Below, piece after piece: positions 10,298 to 22,117 of a DNA stretch of 64,000 bases. Origin of the DNA: Canna indica (lineage: Eukaryota; Streptophyta; Magnoliopsida; Zingiberales; Cannaceae); assembly GCA_034359265.1 (NCBI GenBank), contig CP136891.1, positions 66,254,001 through 66,318,000 on the forward strand. Reading direction: 5' to 3'. The notes under the pieces were generated by a model. That model searched no databases and had not been told where the DNA came from. It was given only the letters and a program-made list of their open reading frames with translations. Position 1 is the first letter of the stretch; the number at the start of each line of letters is the position of its first letter. The position numbers and the translations under genes were made by a program.

Positions 10298-11075
10298 AGG
10301 TTAGGCTTTCTCCCCTTCCATAATTCATAAGGAGTTTTTGTAGTCTTTGGTCTGAGATATGCTCTATTTATAATGTAGCAAGCAGTATTGATAGCTTCAG
10401 CCCAAAATCTTTTAAAGATCTTCTTGGAATTTAACATGACCCGAGCCATCTCTTGGATAGTATGATTTTTTCTTTCAACAATATCTTTCTGTTGAGGAGT
10501 CTTTGGAGCAGAGAATTCATGTAGAATACCATTATCATCACAGAACTCAAAAAAAGATACATTTTCAAACTCTCTTCCATGATCATTTCTTATTCTAATT
10601 ACTTTTAAGAATAGGAAGTTCTTGTTCATTATGGAGTCTTAGGCATAAGGATTTGAAGTTGTTGAAGGCATTGGACTTTTCCTTAGAAACTCTGTCCAGG
10701 TGAATCGTGAGTAATCATCTACACAGACAAGGACATATTTTTTACCTCCAATGCTTTCAACTTGCATGGGACCAACCAAATCCATGTGAAGGGGTTCTAG
10801 AGGTTTTGAAGTTGCCACCAGTTACAATTGCTTATGAGACTACCTTGTCTACTTTCCTTCTTGGCAAGAGTCACACACCAACTCAGGTTCTCTAGTGAGT
10901 TTAGGAATTCCTCTCACAGCTCCAGCATTAGCAAGCTTCTTTAGGTCCTGGTAATTTACATGACCTAATTTTTTGTGCCACAAGTTTATATTAGAGGAAA
11001 CAACAGAAAGACAAATGGATGAGAAAGCAATCCAATAGCAGTTGCACCTTTATGTTCCTAAATATTTATCAGATT
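10298..11075 (-). pseudogene. Copia-1 pre-integrase and integrase core
   Basis: The integrase core reads IRIRNDHGREFEN, then an APKTPQQKDIVERKNHT region (DD35E-type surroundings, with Asn-rich decay), and ends at WKGRKPNL where the solo LTR enters. Upstream, a pre-integrase zinc region includes HVNYQDLKKLANAGAVRG and CDSCQEGK, and a catalytic-core start reads MDLVGPMQVESIGGKKYVLV. Several stops interrupt it. The open frame that continues into 10222 is an artefact of reading into the solo LTR. Confidence 0.7.
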
Positions 11076-12893
11076 TTATGAATTCCCTGTCATATACTGA
11101 GAACAACCACTATCGAAATACCATGATACAAGAGAAGAAATAGTTTTTGACATAAAAGCAATTTTACAGTTAAGTTCAGCTTTTCTTACCCAAACTTGTT
11201 TGAACTTTTGTTTAGAAGAGTTTTCATGCTCCTTTCTCTTTACCTTATGGGCAAGCTTGAAACAATTTGTAATTATATGTCTTCTACACTTGTAGTAGAA
11301 ACGTATGGGCACTTCTCTTCTCTTCCAAGTAGTGGTAGTGAGACTTTGAAGTTTTGTGAAACCCTTAAAAAAATTCTTCACGAGCAGTTGAGACTGGAGT
11401 TTTGACTGTCCCGAACTTATGTATCCAAGCCCAACATGGTTAGACTTGGATTTTCTTGCACTCAAAATTTTATTTAGAGTACCAGTGGAATTTACCAATC
11501 TAGCTTCTTTCTTTACCTTTTCAAATTCAGAAATCAACTTGGATTCTTTGACTTTTGCAAGTTTCGACTTTCTCCTCGAGTTTCTTCTTTTGTTCAATCA
11601 AAAATTTATTTTGATTTCGAATGGTCCTGTTGAAAGTTGTCACTTCAACCCATTTATCAAACATCTCCTGATAGCTTCACGACTGTCAACACATTGAATC
11701 TTGTTATCCTCATTCTCAGTGTCTGGAATACAAACGGCTTGAACAGTGTCAACTATGTAGGTAGCAAAAGCTCTATAGTTGCCTTGCTCAGATCCTTCAG
11801 CTTCATCTTCTTCACCACCATCACTCCAAGTAGCTGTAAAAGACTTCTTGAGATTTCTCTATACATTGGGACATTCAGATCTGATATGTTCATATCCTTC
11901 GCATTCAAAGCACTGAACATCTTTAAACTTCTGCTTAAGATCACATCTATTAACAGAAGATTGACTTCTCTATTTTCCTCAAAAGATGGACTTGTTTTGG
12001 ATCCTGTAGAACTGGACGGTTGAAACTGCTGTCTGAATTGCACATTCAGATTTTGCTTGTTTTTGCCTCTTAGAAATCTTCTAAATTTTTTTGTCATAAG
12101 AGCATATGTTGCATCCATCTCTTCTTCCGAACAGTCTTCATACTTGTTCTTTTCTTCAGTAGTATTGAAAGCAAAATTTCTCCTTTTCTCTTTGTAAGAG
12201 TACTTCTCAGACAATTCCAATTCATAAGTTTCCAATTTTCCCATCAGGGTATCAAGAGTAATAAAAGAGGAATCATGAACTTCTCCTATAGCAGCAGCCT
12301 TCATATCAAATTTTGTAGGTATGGATCTTAAAACTTTTCTTACCACCTTTACTTCAGAGAATGGTTTGCCAAGGTTGGAAGCATTATTCATCAAATCTTT
12401 GATACACCCATGAAAGTCTTAGATTCTTTCATCTTCGCCCATTTTCAGATTCTCAAATCTGGTATTGAGAATTTTAACTTTTGACTTACGAAGAGTCAAA
12501 GATCCTTCATGATTTGTCTCCAGAATCTCCCATGCTTGTTTAACAAGAGTACAAGCAAAGATAAGTTTAAACTGAGAGGGATCCACGCCACTGAAAATGA
12601 CATTAAAGGCTTTGTTATCATAGTTGGCAGCAAACAACTTCTGCTTCCGTATATAGGTTCTTTGGCTTCATCTCAGTCCCAAGTGAAGGAGGAGTGTAGC
12701 CATCTTCTATAGTATCCCAACACCGATCATCTATGGACTTGATGAATGCTCTCATCCGAGCATTCCAATAAGCATAGTTTATTCCAATAAGAAATGGAGG
12801 AACATTGACAGAATTTTCCATTGGCATTCCTTCCATCTGGAGCCTGAAAGATAAGAGACACACCAAGGATCTTGTGCAGGTAAAGGTTAGCAC
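11076..12893 (-). pseudogene. Copia-1 gag and protease
   Basis: The gag starts near 12841 (MEGMPMENSVNVPPFL, then YAYWNARMRAFI), the UBN2-type capsid motif. It continues through VKQAWEILE and KVVRKVLRSIPTKFD to a CCHC zinc knuckle (CFECEGYEHIRSEC) reached by a frame change near 11900. The protease motif SWYFDSGCSQYMTG lies at about 11085-11125. Stops at 12638 and 12418, and frame changes near 11900 and 11750, break the reading frame. Confidence 0.7.
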
Positions 12894-12897
12894 AACT

Positions 12898-12909
12898 GCT
12901 CTGATACCA
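12898..12909 (-). other. Primer-binding site of Copia-1 (initiator tRNA-Met type)
   Basis: The minus strand reads TGGTATCAGAGC two bases inside the LTR end at 12912. This is the standard PBS of plant copia elements and fixes the element's direction. Confidence 0.8.
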
Positions 12910-12911
12910 AA

Positions 12912-13720
12912 TGTAAATATATATAAGTCTCTTCGGAAACTTCTGTAAAGGACTGTTGCTCAAGAAGTTGCAACTGCTCTAATACTAGCCTACTGTAGCA
13001 AAGTAAGAATCAAAATAAAAAGACAATGCTAACTCCCAGGAGATTTGTTTATGCAGTTCAGTGACAAACCAGTCACCTAATCTGCGGAGCACTCACCGGA
13101 CAGATGAACAATTCAGTCTCTATAAGTACAATATAAGTCCTCTGGATTTCTCACCTGAAATCCGACTATCTGTACTACAGTGAATTGGGAATAATAAAAA
13201 TCTATTTGCTATTACAAACAAATACCAACTTGCCTCTCTATGACATCACAGCCATAGAGTTTCGTCCTCCATACAGCCTCGTGTTGTAGTGAGTTATCTG
13301 TCAGATATTCAATCTTCTCCTCGAAGATAAAAGGTCGTTGCTTCTTCTACACTCGGTAGTCTGCATTCAGCAGTTTCAAGTCCTCTATATATGGCAACAA
13401 CGTTTCCGTCCAATGGAGTTGTCGATAAAAGATCTCTTCTCCAATATTTATAAGTGTCACTAGAAGATTACTGGAAGATCTAAATAAATGTTAACTTCAA
13501 TCATATTTAATCATCGACGTCTTCAATAGAAATCGTCAGCATAACTTAGGCATTTTTACAAAAAGATCATTTATATAAATAAGAAATGCCTAAGAAATAA
13601 GTGAAGAGAAAACTCTTCAAAACTAAACTATTCAGAAAAAATAATGATGATTTAAATGTCCTGAATCAATTAAACAAAACCATCATTAAACTAGATATCC
13701 ATCAGTCATCAAGATCGTAT
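12912..13720 (-). repeat. 5' LTR of Copia-1 (outer boundary approximate)
   Basis: On the minus strand it ends TTTACA just before the PBS. The sequence is similar to the LTR at 40124-40954, for example TGCAGTTCAGTGACAAACC against CGCAGTTCAGTGATAATCT, followed by GTCACCTAATCT in both. Because the 3' LTR is missing I could not fix the outer end; it lies between about 13600 and 13800. Confidence 0.5.
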
Positions 13721-13796
13721 CAGCCAACCCAACCGAAATTCCATTTTAAGCCTATAAGCAGTTAAGACTACATCTTCCCAGTTGAAACTATCATCA

Positions 13797-16161
13797 TCAT
13801 ATAAGTAGAACTTTTACCTTGTTGATCAGAAGCTTCCTTTTGCCAAATATAGCCAACAAGCAAAAGTCAAATACTAACATAGGCAGCTTGGGACATTGAA
13901 ATTCCAATAGAAGATTTGTTATCCATGTTATTTCAGTCGTAGTATTAGCAACAGTTTTATAGTCAGCTTCTGTGGATGATCTGGCAACAGATCTTTGCTT
14001 CTTAGTGGACCAACTAATATGAGTTCCTCCAAGAAAAATCAAAGATGCACCTGTAGAGCATCTATTATCAAGGTTTCCTCCCCAATCATAATCACATAAG
14101 GCATGAATACCAAGACTGCTTGTAGGTTCAAGTATTAATCCATGATACTGAGTTTCTTTAAGATACCTCAGAATATGTTTGCAGGATTGCCAATGTCTCT
14201 GAGTAGGCTTGTGCATGAATTAGTAGAGCTTATTTACTGCAAAAGATAGGTCTGGTCTTGTCAGAAGGATATATTGCATAGCCCCAATAGCTTGTCTAAA
14301 CACTGTTGAATTAGTAGAGGGAGTGCCATCATTGAGCATTAGTTTAGTAGAGGATGCTAGGGGCTTCACTCCATTAGCTTCATGCATATTGAATTTATGA
14401 AGCAAATCACTAATATACTTTTGTTGTGAAAGCTCCTAGTTTTAGTTCTAGTAAACTTAATCCCAAGGAAGTAGTGTAAAGGTTGAATGTCCTTGAGTGA
14501 AAACCGAGCAGCTAGAGTTTTGTAAAAATCGAGAATATATGCCTCAGATGATCCAATAAGAATGATATCATCAACATACAAGAGTAGCCATAAGGTGTGG
14601 TTTGATTTTTGCAACATAAACAAGGAGCAGTCTAATTTGAAATTTTGAAAACCAATTGACAGTATAAAATTTTTAAACTCAGTATACCATGCTCTAGGTG
14701 CCTGCTTTAGACCATAGATAGCTTTATGTAATTTAATTACACGCTTGAGATGGAAAATCTGGATGAACAAACCCCGAAGGGTGTTGCATATAAACTTCTT
14801 CAGTAAGATTACATTTGAGAAAAGCATTATTAACATCAAGTTGAAAAAGGAGCCATTGAAAGTAAGAAGCCATGGTTAATATAATTCTGATTGTAGTATG
14901 TTTTATCACAGTACTAAAAGTCGAATGATAGTCTATCCCTGGTCTTTGGTGAAAGCCTTCTGCAACCAGTCTGCCCTTATATCTATCTATATTGCCATCT
15001 TGATGTTGTTTTATCCGAAATACCCACTTACAATCAACCAGATTTTGAGCTTCTAAAGAAGGAATCAGTGACCAGGTTCTGCTTTTGATCAAGGCATTAA
15101 ATTATTCTTGCATTGCAGCTCTCCATTCTTTAATTTTCATTGCATGTATAAATGTGCTTGGAGTAATTGTAGCTAGAAGAGCAGAGTAATCAAGAGGTCT
15201 CTTTGGTTTAAAAATATTATTCTGTGACCTTGTAGTGACCCTGCTAACTGGAGGTAGAGAAGAATTTTGTGTGGTGACAGAAGGTAGTGGTATTGTTTCA
15301 CTACTTGCAGGATTTTGGGCATCTGAATGTTCTTTTAGATCTCTACTGATATGGAGAGAATTGTCAATAGGAGGTGGTTGTAGTATAGGTGGTAAATCAT
15401 GAGAAAAGCTTGGAGAAATATCAGTAAGTGATGAAGTAGGAGGAGATTTTTCATCAAGCCAGGAACAAATGAAGTTTGAGTGACTCTTGTGATGTAGAAA
15501 ACAAGAATTGAAAATGAAATGTCTATTCAATGAACACCACATGTCTTGATAGATAAAGCTTGGAAGTTTCAGGATCAAAACATTGGTAGTTGTGATGTTT
15601 TGCAGAGTATCCAAAGAAAACACATGGTTTTGATTTGGAATCCATTTTGTGTGTTGAATAGGGTTTTAACCAAGGATAGCACAAGCATCCAAAAGTGCGA
15701 AAGGAGTTATAGTTTGGTATTTCATTGAATAAAAGATGATAAGGAGATATACCTAAAAGAATAGAAATTATCATGAGATTGATAAGATAAACGACAACTA
15801 GACAAGCAAAATGCCAATATGTAAGTGGTATATGAGATTGTTTGAGCAATGTCAGTGTAGTGTTGTCTCCATAATATGGCGATGTCTTCTCTCAGCAATA
15901 CCGATTCTTCGTGGAGTATAAGGAGGTTTCCATGTAGGTCAAGAAGTTTGGATAATGCAGTATACTCACCACCACCATCTGAGTATATACTTATAATAGA
16001 TGTTTTGAAGTATTTTTCAACAAGAGTTTTAAATGAAGTAAAGACTGAAGAAACATCTGATTTATTCTTTAAAGGAAACAACCACATATACTTATTATAG
16101 TGATCTACAAACACAACATAGAGGTTTTGAACTAAAAATTGTAGAAATAGAAAATGGTAAC
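13797..16161 (-). pseudogene. Copia-2 pol: integrase, reverse transcriptase, RNase H (Ale/Retrofit-like)
   Basis: Right to left on the minus strand: integrase core (FVDHYNKYMWLFPLKNK, IYSDGGGEYTALSK), integrase C-terminal strand (FGCLCYPWLKPYSTHKMD), linker, RT (VDCKWVFRIKQHQDGNID, QLDVNNAFLKCNLTEEVY, YGLKQAPRAWYTEF, LLYVDDIILIGSS) and RNase H (RPDLSFAVNKLY, RSVARSSTEADYKTVANTT). The YVDD box is intact. The RNase H ends abruptly near 13860 and continues as unrelated sequence. The lineage is inferred from the LDVNNAFL wording. Its upstream pre-integrase part lies at 25500-25900, separated by a nested insertion. Confidence 0.78.
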
Positions 16162-16328
16162 TCTTACGATCCGCTTGATGGGATAATTGATCCACCAACT
16201 TCATGGGCCAACTTATTGGCCTAATTAAAATGCTTAAGCTAAAGTTGATGGTAGCACACCCATCAAACCTTATAAGACAACACCACATCAAATATACTCC
16301 CGATGTGCGACTAAACTGGGGTATGACA
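16162..16328 (-). repeat. 167-bp LTR of a short non-autonomous LTR element, left inverted copy
   Basis: On the minus strand it begins TGTCATACCCCAGTTTAG and ends GATCGTAAGA. It is the inverted partner of 25333-25499, of exactly equal length. A purine tract (AGTGGGGGAGAA, minus strand, 16340-16329) precedes it as a PPT, so this is the 3' LTR of a minus-strand copy. The size is in the TRIM range. Confidence 0.6.
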
Positions 16329-16510
16329 TTCTCCCCCACTTATGTCTTGACATCATAGTCAAGACCCAACTCGAGTCTAACACATAGCCCAGAATCACAC
16401 CCAAGTTGGCGGCATGTAAGGCCTAGCCTAGTAGCGGCTCCACCACATCACCTGGGTAGCCCTTTCTCACATAGGCTTCCTCACCATGCCAAGGACTATC
16501 TACTCTAAAA
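16329..16510 (-). mobile_element. Internal remnant (PPT and leader) of the short LTR element
   Basis: The minus strand of 16384-16490 (GCCTATGTGAGAAAGGGCT..., GGCTAGGCCT..., GGGTGTGATTCTGGGCTATG) matches the plus strand of 18988-19098 downstream of the PBS there. It is followed on the minus strand by GACTCGAGTTGGGTCTTGAC and a PPT. Leader thus joins PPT with no coding region, as in TRIM-like elements. The 5' LTR of this copy is absent. Confidence 0.5.
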
Positions 16511-16756
16511 CTAGAGCATAGGATCCTTAAGGTAATAGGAACTAGGACGTGTTAAGGACTAGTATGAATAAGTATTATAGATGCTAAATTAATTTTAACT
16601 AAGATCTATTTGTATTATGACATGATGCATTTATACTTTTGTTATCGTTGTTTTGTGCTATGTATTTATCCTCTTTTACTTCCCTTAGAGAGCTATGAAG
16701 TTTATCGTCGTTTTGTGCATGAATTTGGGGACCAAATTCTTTAAAGGGGATGATAA
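16511..16756 (+). mobile_element. 3' internal end and PPT of a gypsy (Tekay/Del-like) element
   Basis: Non-coding DNA ends in CATGAATTTGGGGACCAAATTCTTTAAAGGGGATGATAA, a layout typical of the last bases before the 3' LTR in plant chromovirus elements. The PPT is AAAGGGGA at 16743-16750. No pol sequence survives. Confidence 0.4.
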
Positions 16757-16796
16757 TGTTATATCCGCATATTTCTCCATTTTTTATTTAATTTCG

Positions 16797-16800
<4 letters not shown>

Positions 16801-16842
<42 letters not shown>
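16801..16842. repeat. (AT)21 microsatellite
   Basis: Uninterrupted AT dinucleotide run of 42 bp inside the 2.2-kb LTR. Confidence 0.95.
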
Positions 16843-16845
<3 letters not shown>

Positions 16846-16906
16846 TGTTATCTTGGGATTTTGTGTGTCTGGGGACCTTTTTGTAAATTGGTCGTGACTC
16901 GCTTGC

Positions 16907-16914
16907 TATAAATA
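16907..16914 (+). promoter_or_regulatory. Candidate LTR TATA box
   Basis: TATAAATA in the context GCTTGCTATAAATAGTATC, about 150 bp into the LTR on its coding strand. This is the position expected for the U3 promoter of a plant gypsy element. Confidence 0.5.
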
Positions 16915-18960
16915 GTATCTCTCCGCTTAACCCTTGCACGAACATCTTTGGAAACGGTGTTTTTAGAGCAAGAAGACATGTGACGAGCGGAGGCAGAACG
17001 TGTGAAGTTTTAGGAAGTTACATTTTGAGGTAGGACTCTTTCTCTTCCTTCGGGTCCTTATTGTAGGGTAAATAGGAGGATTGAGAGGATCTTTGTGTTA
17101 TCAAAATTCTATCGACTGATTTTTCTATTTTCGAAAAAAAATTCCGGTGATCTTTTGCTTTTTCGACGACCTTAATGATTTTTGGAAAGTTTTGGCTGGA
17201 GGTTGTTTTTGATCGGCCAAGTACGCCAAAATTTGGCGGTAGTGCACGTCGGCACTGTGCCACCGGAATGCCACCCAGATCAGGGTAGGAGTCGCCCCGA
17301 TCTGGGCTGGTGGTGCCATCTAGAATCGGCTCTGCCCCGCCTAGAGCGGGCGACGCCTGTTCAGGCCGGCGTCCGCCATCTTGGGGCTATTTTTGGGTGG
17401 CACAGGGCGGTGTTGGCCATGTTTTCTCTGGGCGGCAATCACTGCCCGGTGGAGTGGGAGAGGGAGGCAGACTCGCCGCCCGGGGTTCACTCGCCGGAGA
17501 TGGCGCTGGTGCTCATATTTTGGGGGAAGGGAAAGCCCTAACTTCCCCACTCATGTGTCACTGTTACGAAGTTCGTAATGGTGATATATTGTTGTAACAG
17601 TGTTATTTAAGATTTATAATAATGTTTTAAAGATTAGGTGTTATATTTATTATAACAGTGTTATAGACGGTTATAGATAGAATATCATTATTATAATGAG
17701 TTACTTGTATTTGATTTTAAATGAAAATGTAGGAGTTTTCGAAAATTAATTTCAGGGGTTTTCCTATGTCAAATATCGACGTATTTTATGTGAATCTATA
17801 TGTAATCAGTGTTCTGGATTCATTAGTGAAGTCAGACTTTCCAAATGAGATCTGTATCATTTGAACAGTGTGGAGTTTGGTGCTTCAATTTTTGTGCTAA
17901 GTATATTTTATACTTTAAAAGTAATATTTTGATATTAGAGCTAAAATTTATCATTTGTTGATAGATCCTCTCCTAGACTCCTATGACCCCTACACTTTCT
18001 GACATTTGTCTTATTGTGCTATTATTTATTGAGGTTTGATTCAATATTATTCCTTGGATTTCTTGCATAATTATTTGAATCATGACATGTAACGTTCATT
18101 TAGATAGTATATGTTGATTATATTTGACATGTCATGTGCTAGAACTGTGCTCATAAGAGTTATTATCATATGTGTTACAATGACTTTTGTTACATTTCCT
18201 ATGCATTAAGGACATGTGTTATAGTAGTGTTTTTAATATTGGTATGATATTGCTACATTCATTAATGCTCTATTTATTATGATGATCTTTTTGCAGCTCG
18301 TTAGCCTCGTGCTCCGGGCGGGGATATTTATAGCCCAATGGACCTAAGGGAGTCTACAGCCAACAAATATCAGTATTTAGTAGATGCGCTGCGGCATGGG
18401 ATCGAGGCATTGCGCAGTGCCCATGGGCTATCCTTGGATAGTCGTTCTCCCTGTTCGAGCGGACAGGGAGAACCACTCCCGGGTGCGAGAGTGCAGGGGG
18501 AAACCCATGGAGCTCTTGTCCATACCGCTCTTGATTCGTTGACATACTGTATATAGGTGGCATTGATGCATGAAGAGCTATTAGAGTTAATTTTAGAGTA
18601 TATTTGCATTTATTGGAGTTCATGACATTTTAAGTTATTATCTTGGTGTTTGTCATATAGACGTTGAATCCTACTCCAGCCTTCCGCTGATTTTCCTTTT
18701 GTTTTTGCCTCAGATCCGCAGGTGCGAGTTTGTAGTTGGGGAAGTCTAGTTAGATAGAATAGATGAGGTGTGCTCTAGCGTCGATTCTCGTAGTGTTGTT
18801 TATGTTTACCTTATGAATATTTTATTATTGTGTAAAATATTCCAGTATTCTATAGTGAAGAAATTTTAAGTCTATGTTGTGTCTTATTTGATTTTCCGCT
18901 ACGCGATTTCTAGGTGACACCCTCCATTTGGGGATAATCCTAAATGGGGCGTAACAAAAT

Positions 18961-18972
18961 TGGTATCAGAGC
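18961..18972 (+). other. Primer-binding site (initiator tRNA-Met type)
   Basis: TGGTATCAGAGC, four bases after the LTR end at 18956. The following leader (18973-19098) is the one shared, inverted, with 16384-16490. Confidence 0.75.
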
Positions 18973-19125
18973 ATGACCAAGTCCTAGGCATGGCGAGAGA
19001 GCCTATGTGAGAAAGGGCTGCCCAGATGATGGGGTGGAACTGCTACTAGGCTAGGCCTCACATGCCTCCGACTTGGGTGTGATTCTGGGCTATGTGTTAT
19101 GTTGGTGAAATGGCCTACACTAGAG

Positions 19126-20680
19126 TATTGGCGCATAGGCCTAGGTTTGGCCGAGTCATCAATTGTCCCGTGGCGGAGGCCAGGTTTGGCCAAGTCACAT
19201 TCGAACGCCGGGGGCGCTCAGGCCCTATACAGTATAAGATGAAGGTTGCGCCCTTCCCTTTCACCAATTGATTTGGGGGTCGTTGGTTAGCGCCAGATTC
19301 TGGGAGCTAGTATCAGAGCCGGGGTCCCGAATTCGAATCCCAGCGGGCAATTACTGAGGTACGTTGGTTAGCGTCGGATTCTGGGAACTGGTATAATTAT
19401 TAGCTTAAGGGTTCCCCTTAAGCTTTGATCCTCATTTTGATGATAAAAAACAAGTATTTAGTCAATGTGTGAAGTTTTGAGTTCAGGTTGAGGTTGCGAT
19501 AAGCATGCGAACTTTGGCGAACTTCGCTCGAAGAAACGAAAGAAAAGAACGTCAAGAAAGGCTCGGGTGTAGGTTGAGTAGATATCTTGTAATATACCCC
19601 TAGGATCTCATCCCAAGCCTAATTGTAAACTTATCCAAGTTAAAACTTGGTAACTAAACCCATAAAAAAACATGCTTCAAAGATAAGTTAAAAATCAGCC
19701 TCAGCCTAAGTTCGGTCGACCGAACAAGGTAGAAAAATGGCAGTAGCCACTTCGGTCAACTGACCGAGGCCAAAAACTTGCAGTGCCTACTTCGGTCGAT
19801 CGATCGGTCGACCGGATAGCAGAGGAGCAAAATCGTGACTCAATCGGTCGACCCTCCGATCGATCGGACAGAGCAGCAGAAGCAAGAATTGCCAGCGATC
19901 GCTGGGTGGTCGATCGGTCGATCGATCGACGATCAACCAACAAGCGACCGAACGACGTCCAACGGGCGAAAAAATACCCGTTGAAGAGCCGTTCGGTTGA
20001 GGTGTTATAAATACCCCTCACCTAACTCTTTTAATACCTCTTGACAACTAAATTAAGCATTCAAGAGAGAGATTTGTGCCTTTTAGAGATCAATTGCTTG
20101 CGCTCGCTTCTCCTATCAACATCTTCTCAAGCGCTCATCTTCCCTCAACTCAGGCTTCGATTTGAGCTCAACGACTTGGCGAGTTGAAGGCTTGAAGGCT
20201 TGGAAAAGAGCATTGGTTCTTGGTTTTATTTCTTAGCTCTTTTCATTGTGATTTTAAGTGTTGTTTAAACTTGTTTTAATTGGATTAGCTTGCTAGGTGT
20301 GCTAGTGTAAACACTTAGGGTTTACTTCGTAGAATTGTATTTTGCCTAGGTGAATAGGTTTGAGGAGTTCTCAAAGAGGTGAGAATCGAGTCCTCGATTG
20401 TATTGAAAGGGAAACACAAGTTCTATAAAGTAGTTAGTTAGAAATCCTTGATGAGGAGCCAAGGTAGTGGAGTAGGCGGTTGGCCGAACCACTATATTTT
20501 GAAGTGTTAGCATTGCCTTGTGTATTTGTTTTTAATTGTGCTTTATTCTCACTAATGAACATTACTTAGTTGCATCATTTGGTTGAAATTGAAATTGGTT
20601 AAAAGAGAATTGAAATATATTAGTAAAGTAACCCAACACTATTCACCCCCCTCCCTTCTAGTGTGGGATTTCACTCAATA
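19126..20680 (-). repeat. Minus-strand LTR-A relative inserted in LTR-A copy 3 (TSD TAGAG)
   Basis: Flanked by TAGAG at 19121-19125 and 20681-20685. Ends are TATTGG...CTCAATA, that is TGTTG/CAACA with G-to-A type changes. 19398-20680 (minus) aligns with LTR-A: the start TGAGTGAAATCCCACACTAGAA, the TAGTGGTTCGGCC box, a CGATCGACC-rich tract (19710-19935), and an end near AGCTTAAGGGTT. The segment 19126-19397 is not LTR-A. It contains TAGTATCAGAGCC and GAATTCGAATCCC, which recall tRNA box-like sequence, but I cannot identify it. Confidence 0.55.
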
Positions 20681-21589
20681 TAGAGGGGGGTGAATAGTGT
20701 GTTATCTAAACTTTTTGCCTAATTTCAATTTATCGATTTTAATCTTTTCTTATAGCTTAGGCAATACACTAATTTGAATAACAAGTGGAAGCAATAAATA
20801 AGACAATAAAGCATAACCAAGAAAGCAATGCTAACACAAGTAGATTTATAGTGGTTCAGCCCAATGCCTACTCCACTACCTAAGCACCCCGCTTAGGATT
20901 TTCAAACTAGCTTAACTAGATTAATTAGTTTCCTTACAATGTGGACATTTACACCGGAGAGTCTCCGCTCTTAAACTGAAGGCACTTCCACACTAGGAAG
21001 TATTCCGCCTTCCTACCGAGAGTACTCTCCCACCTCAACCCTAAGAATAACTCAATTAATCCTAGCAAACTATGTTTACACCGGTGGAATTAAGACTTAA
21101 CACCAAGGCAACCACCAACCATTCAAGACCTAATAACCTAAGTCTTCACAAACTCAAATACAATAGAAATAACAACAAAATACACAAACAATAGAGTAAA
21201 TAAATAATACAATAAATACTTAGCTCCAAATAATGAATCCTAGCTCCTCTTGATGTCTTGATGATGAATCGATTGAAGCTCAAAGGCAAGATCAAGAATC
21301 TATGGATCAATGCTAGGGTTTTTGCAAAGAGTGGCTAAATAAAGGCTTAGAAGGTGTAGAAGATGTCTCAATAGGCTCAAGTAGTCATGAGGAATGCTCT
21401 CATGGCTTGTATTTATAAGCCATTAAGAGAGAAAGCAAGACATGCCATCCTAACAGGCGTGTTTTTACCCGTTAGCGTCGCCCGATCTGTGGCCGGTCGA
21501 TCGGCCGAGTGATCGGCCACCGACTGGAGGCTTCTGCCAATTTTAAGCCTCGATCTGTCGGTGACCGATTGATGGTTGGTTGACCGACC

Positions 21590-22117
21590 TGTCACGGACT
21601 AACTGTTTGGGCGGAAAATATCCGTGTGGCTTTCCCGCTTCCCGTGCGATGAATCAGCCTTAAGCCAATCTGCTTGGCCAATGTCGAAAAGTCGCGGGCT
21701 CCCACTTCGTGTGGGTCAAAACCTCTGAGTGCTTGGACGCAAAAACGTTGTTGGGCCAAATGGCCGATTGCATGAAAATGCTGGAAAGTGCTTAAACGAA
21801 AGCTAGTACGAAAGCTAGAACGAAAGACTAGAGTGTGCCCAGGCTATACCTGGGTACTATACTTGTGGAGCCTATCCCCCAAGGTTCCTTTTGGAATGAG
21901 GAGCATGACAAAATTCCTATGTTCGCACACCCCCACCGTCCATGCCACGCCTAGGCAAACGAGGCCGTTTGCCTAGGTGTGAGCAAGAGCGGTGGGCGGT
22001 GCGCGGACGCGTTTTACAATGCATATTTACATGGATGCTCATGATGCAATATTTACAATGCACGTTAGGGACCGTCATGACACATACAGGACTTGACAAA
22101 CACGAAGGTCCCTAACA
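21590..22117 (-). repeat. 3' LTR of the gag-only element
   Basis: 528 bp, plus strand TGTCACGGACTAAC...GTCCCTAACA. It differs from the partner at 24553-25080 by a modest number of substitutions (for example GTGTGG against GTGCGG near the outer end), suggesting a fairly recent insertion. Confidence 0.85.

Larger units (their letters stand above)
6884..13720 (-). mobile_element. Copia-1: SIRE/Maximus-like Ty1/copia retrotransposon, decayed, 3' LTR missing
   Basis: The order on the minus strand is 5' LTR (about 13720-12912), initiator tRNA-Met PBS (12909-12898), gag with zinc knuckle, protease, pre-integrase, integrase, RT and RNase H ending at 6884. This is the copia order (integrase before RT). 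Wording such as [21 protein letters not shown] fits the SIRE-type lineage (inference). The element carries many stops and frameshifts. It is split by a solo LTR at 8835-10297. Sequence left of 6884 is MULE-1, so the 3' LTR is lost. Confidence 0.75.
16757..18956 (+). repeat. 2.2-kb gypsy-type LTR (TGTTATATCC...GGCGTAACA)
   Basis: Begins TGTTATATCCGC after a PPT and ends GGGGCGTAACA four bases before a TGGTATCAGAGC PBS, with TGTTA/TAACA terminal complementarity. A TATAAATA box lies at 16907-16914. The internal GC-rich stretch 17200-17540 has overlapping open frames on both strands but no recognisable protein, so these are not called. It is unusual that internal-type sequence flanks the LTR on both sides (PPT left, PBS right). 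Confidence 0.6.

Noticed and set aside
17182..17597. Overlapping 95- and 119-codon open frames in GC-rich DNA
   Set aside because: Located inside the 2.2-kb LTR, on both strands, no domain; GC-rich sequence lacks stops by composition.
19311..19323. TAGTATCAGAGCC as a second primer-binding site
   Set aside because: No LTR end lies just upstream and the first bases differ from TGGTATCAGAGC; left as unexplained motif.
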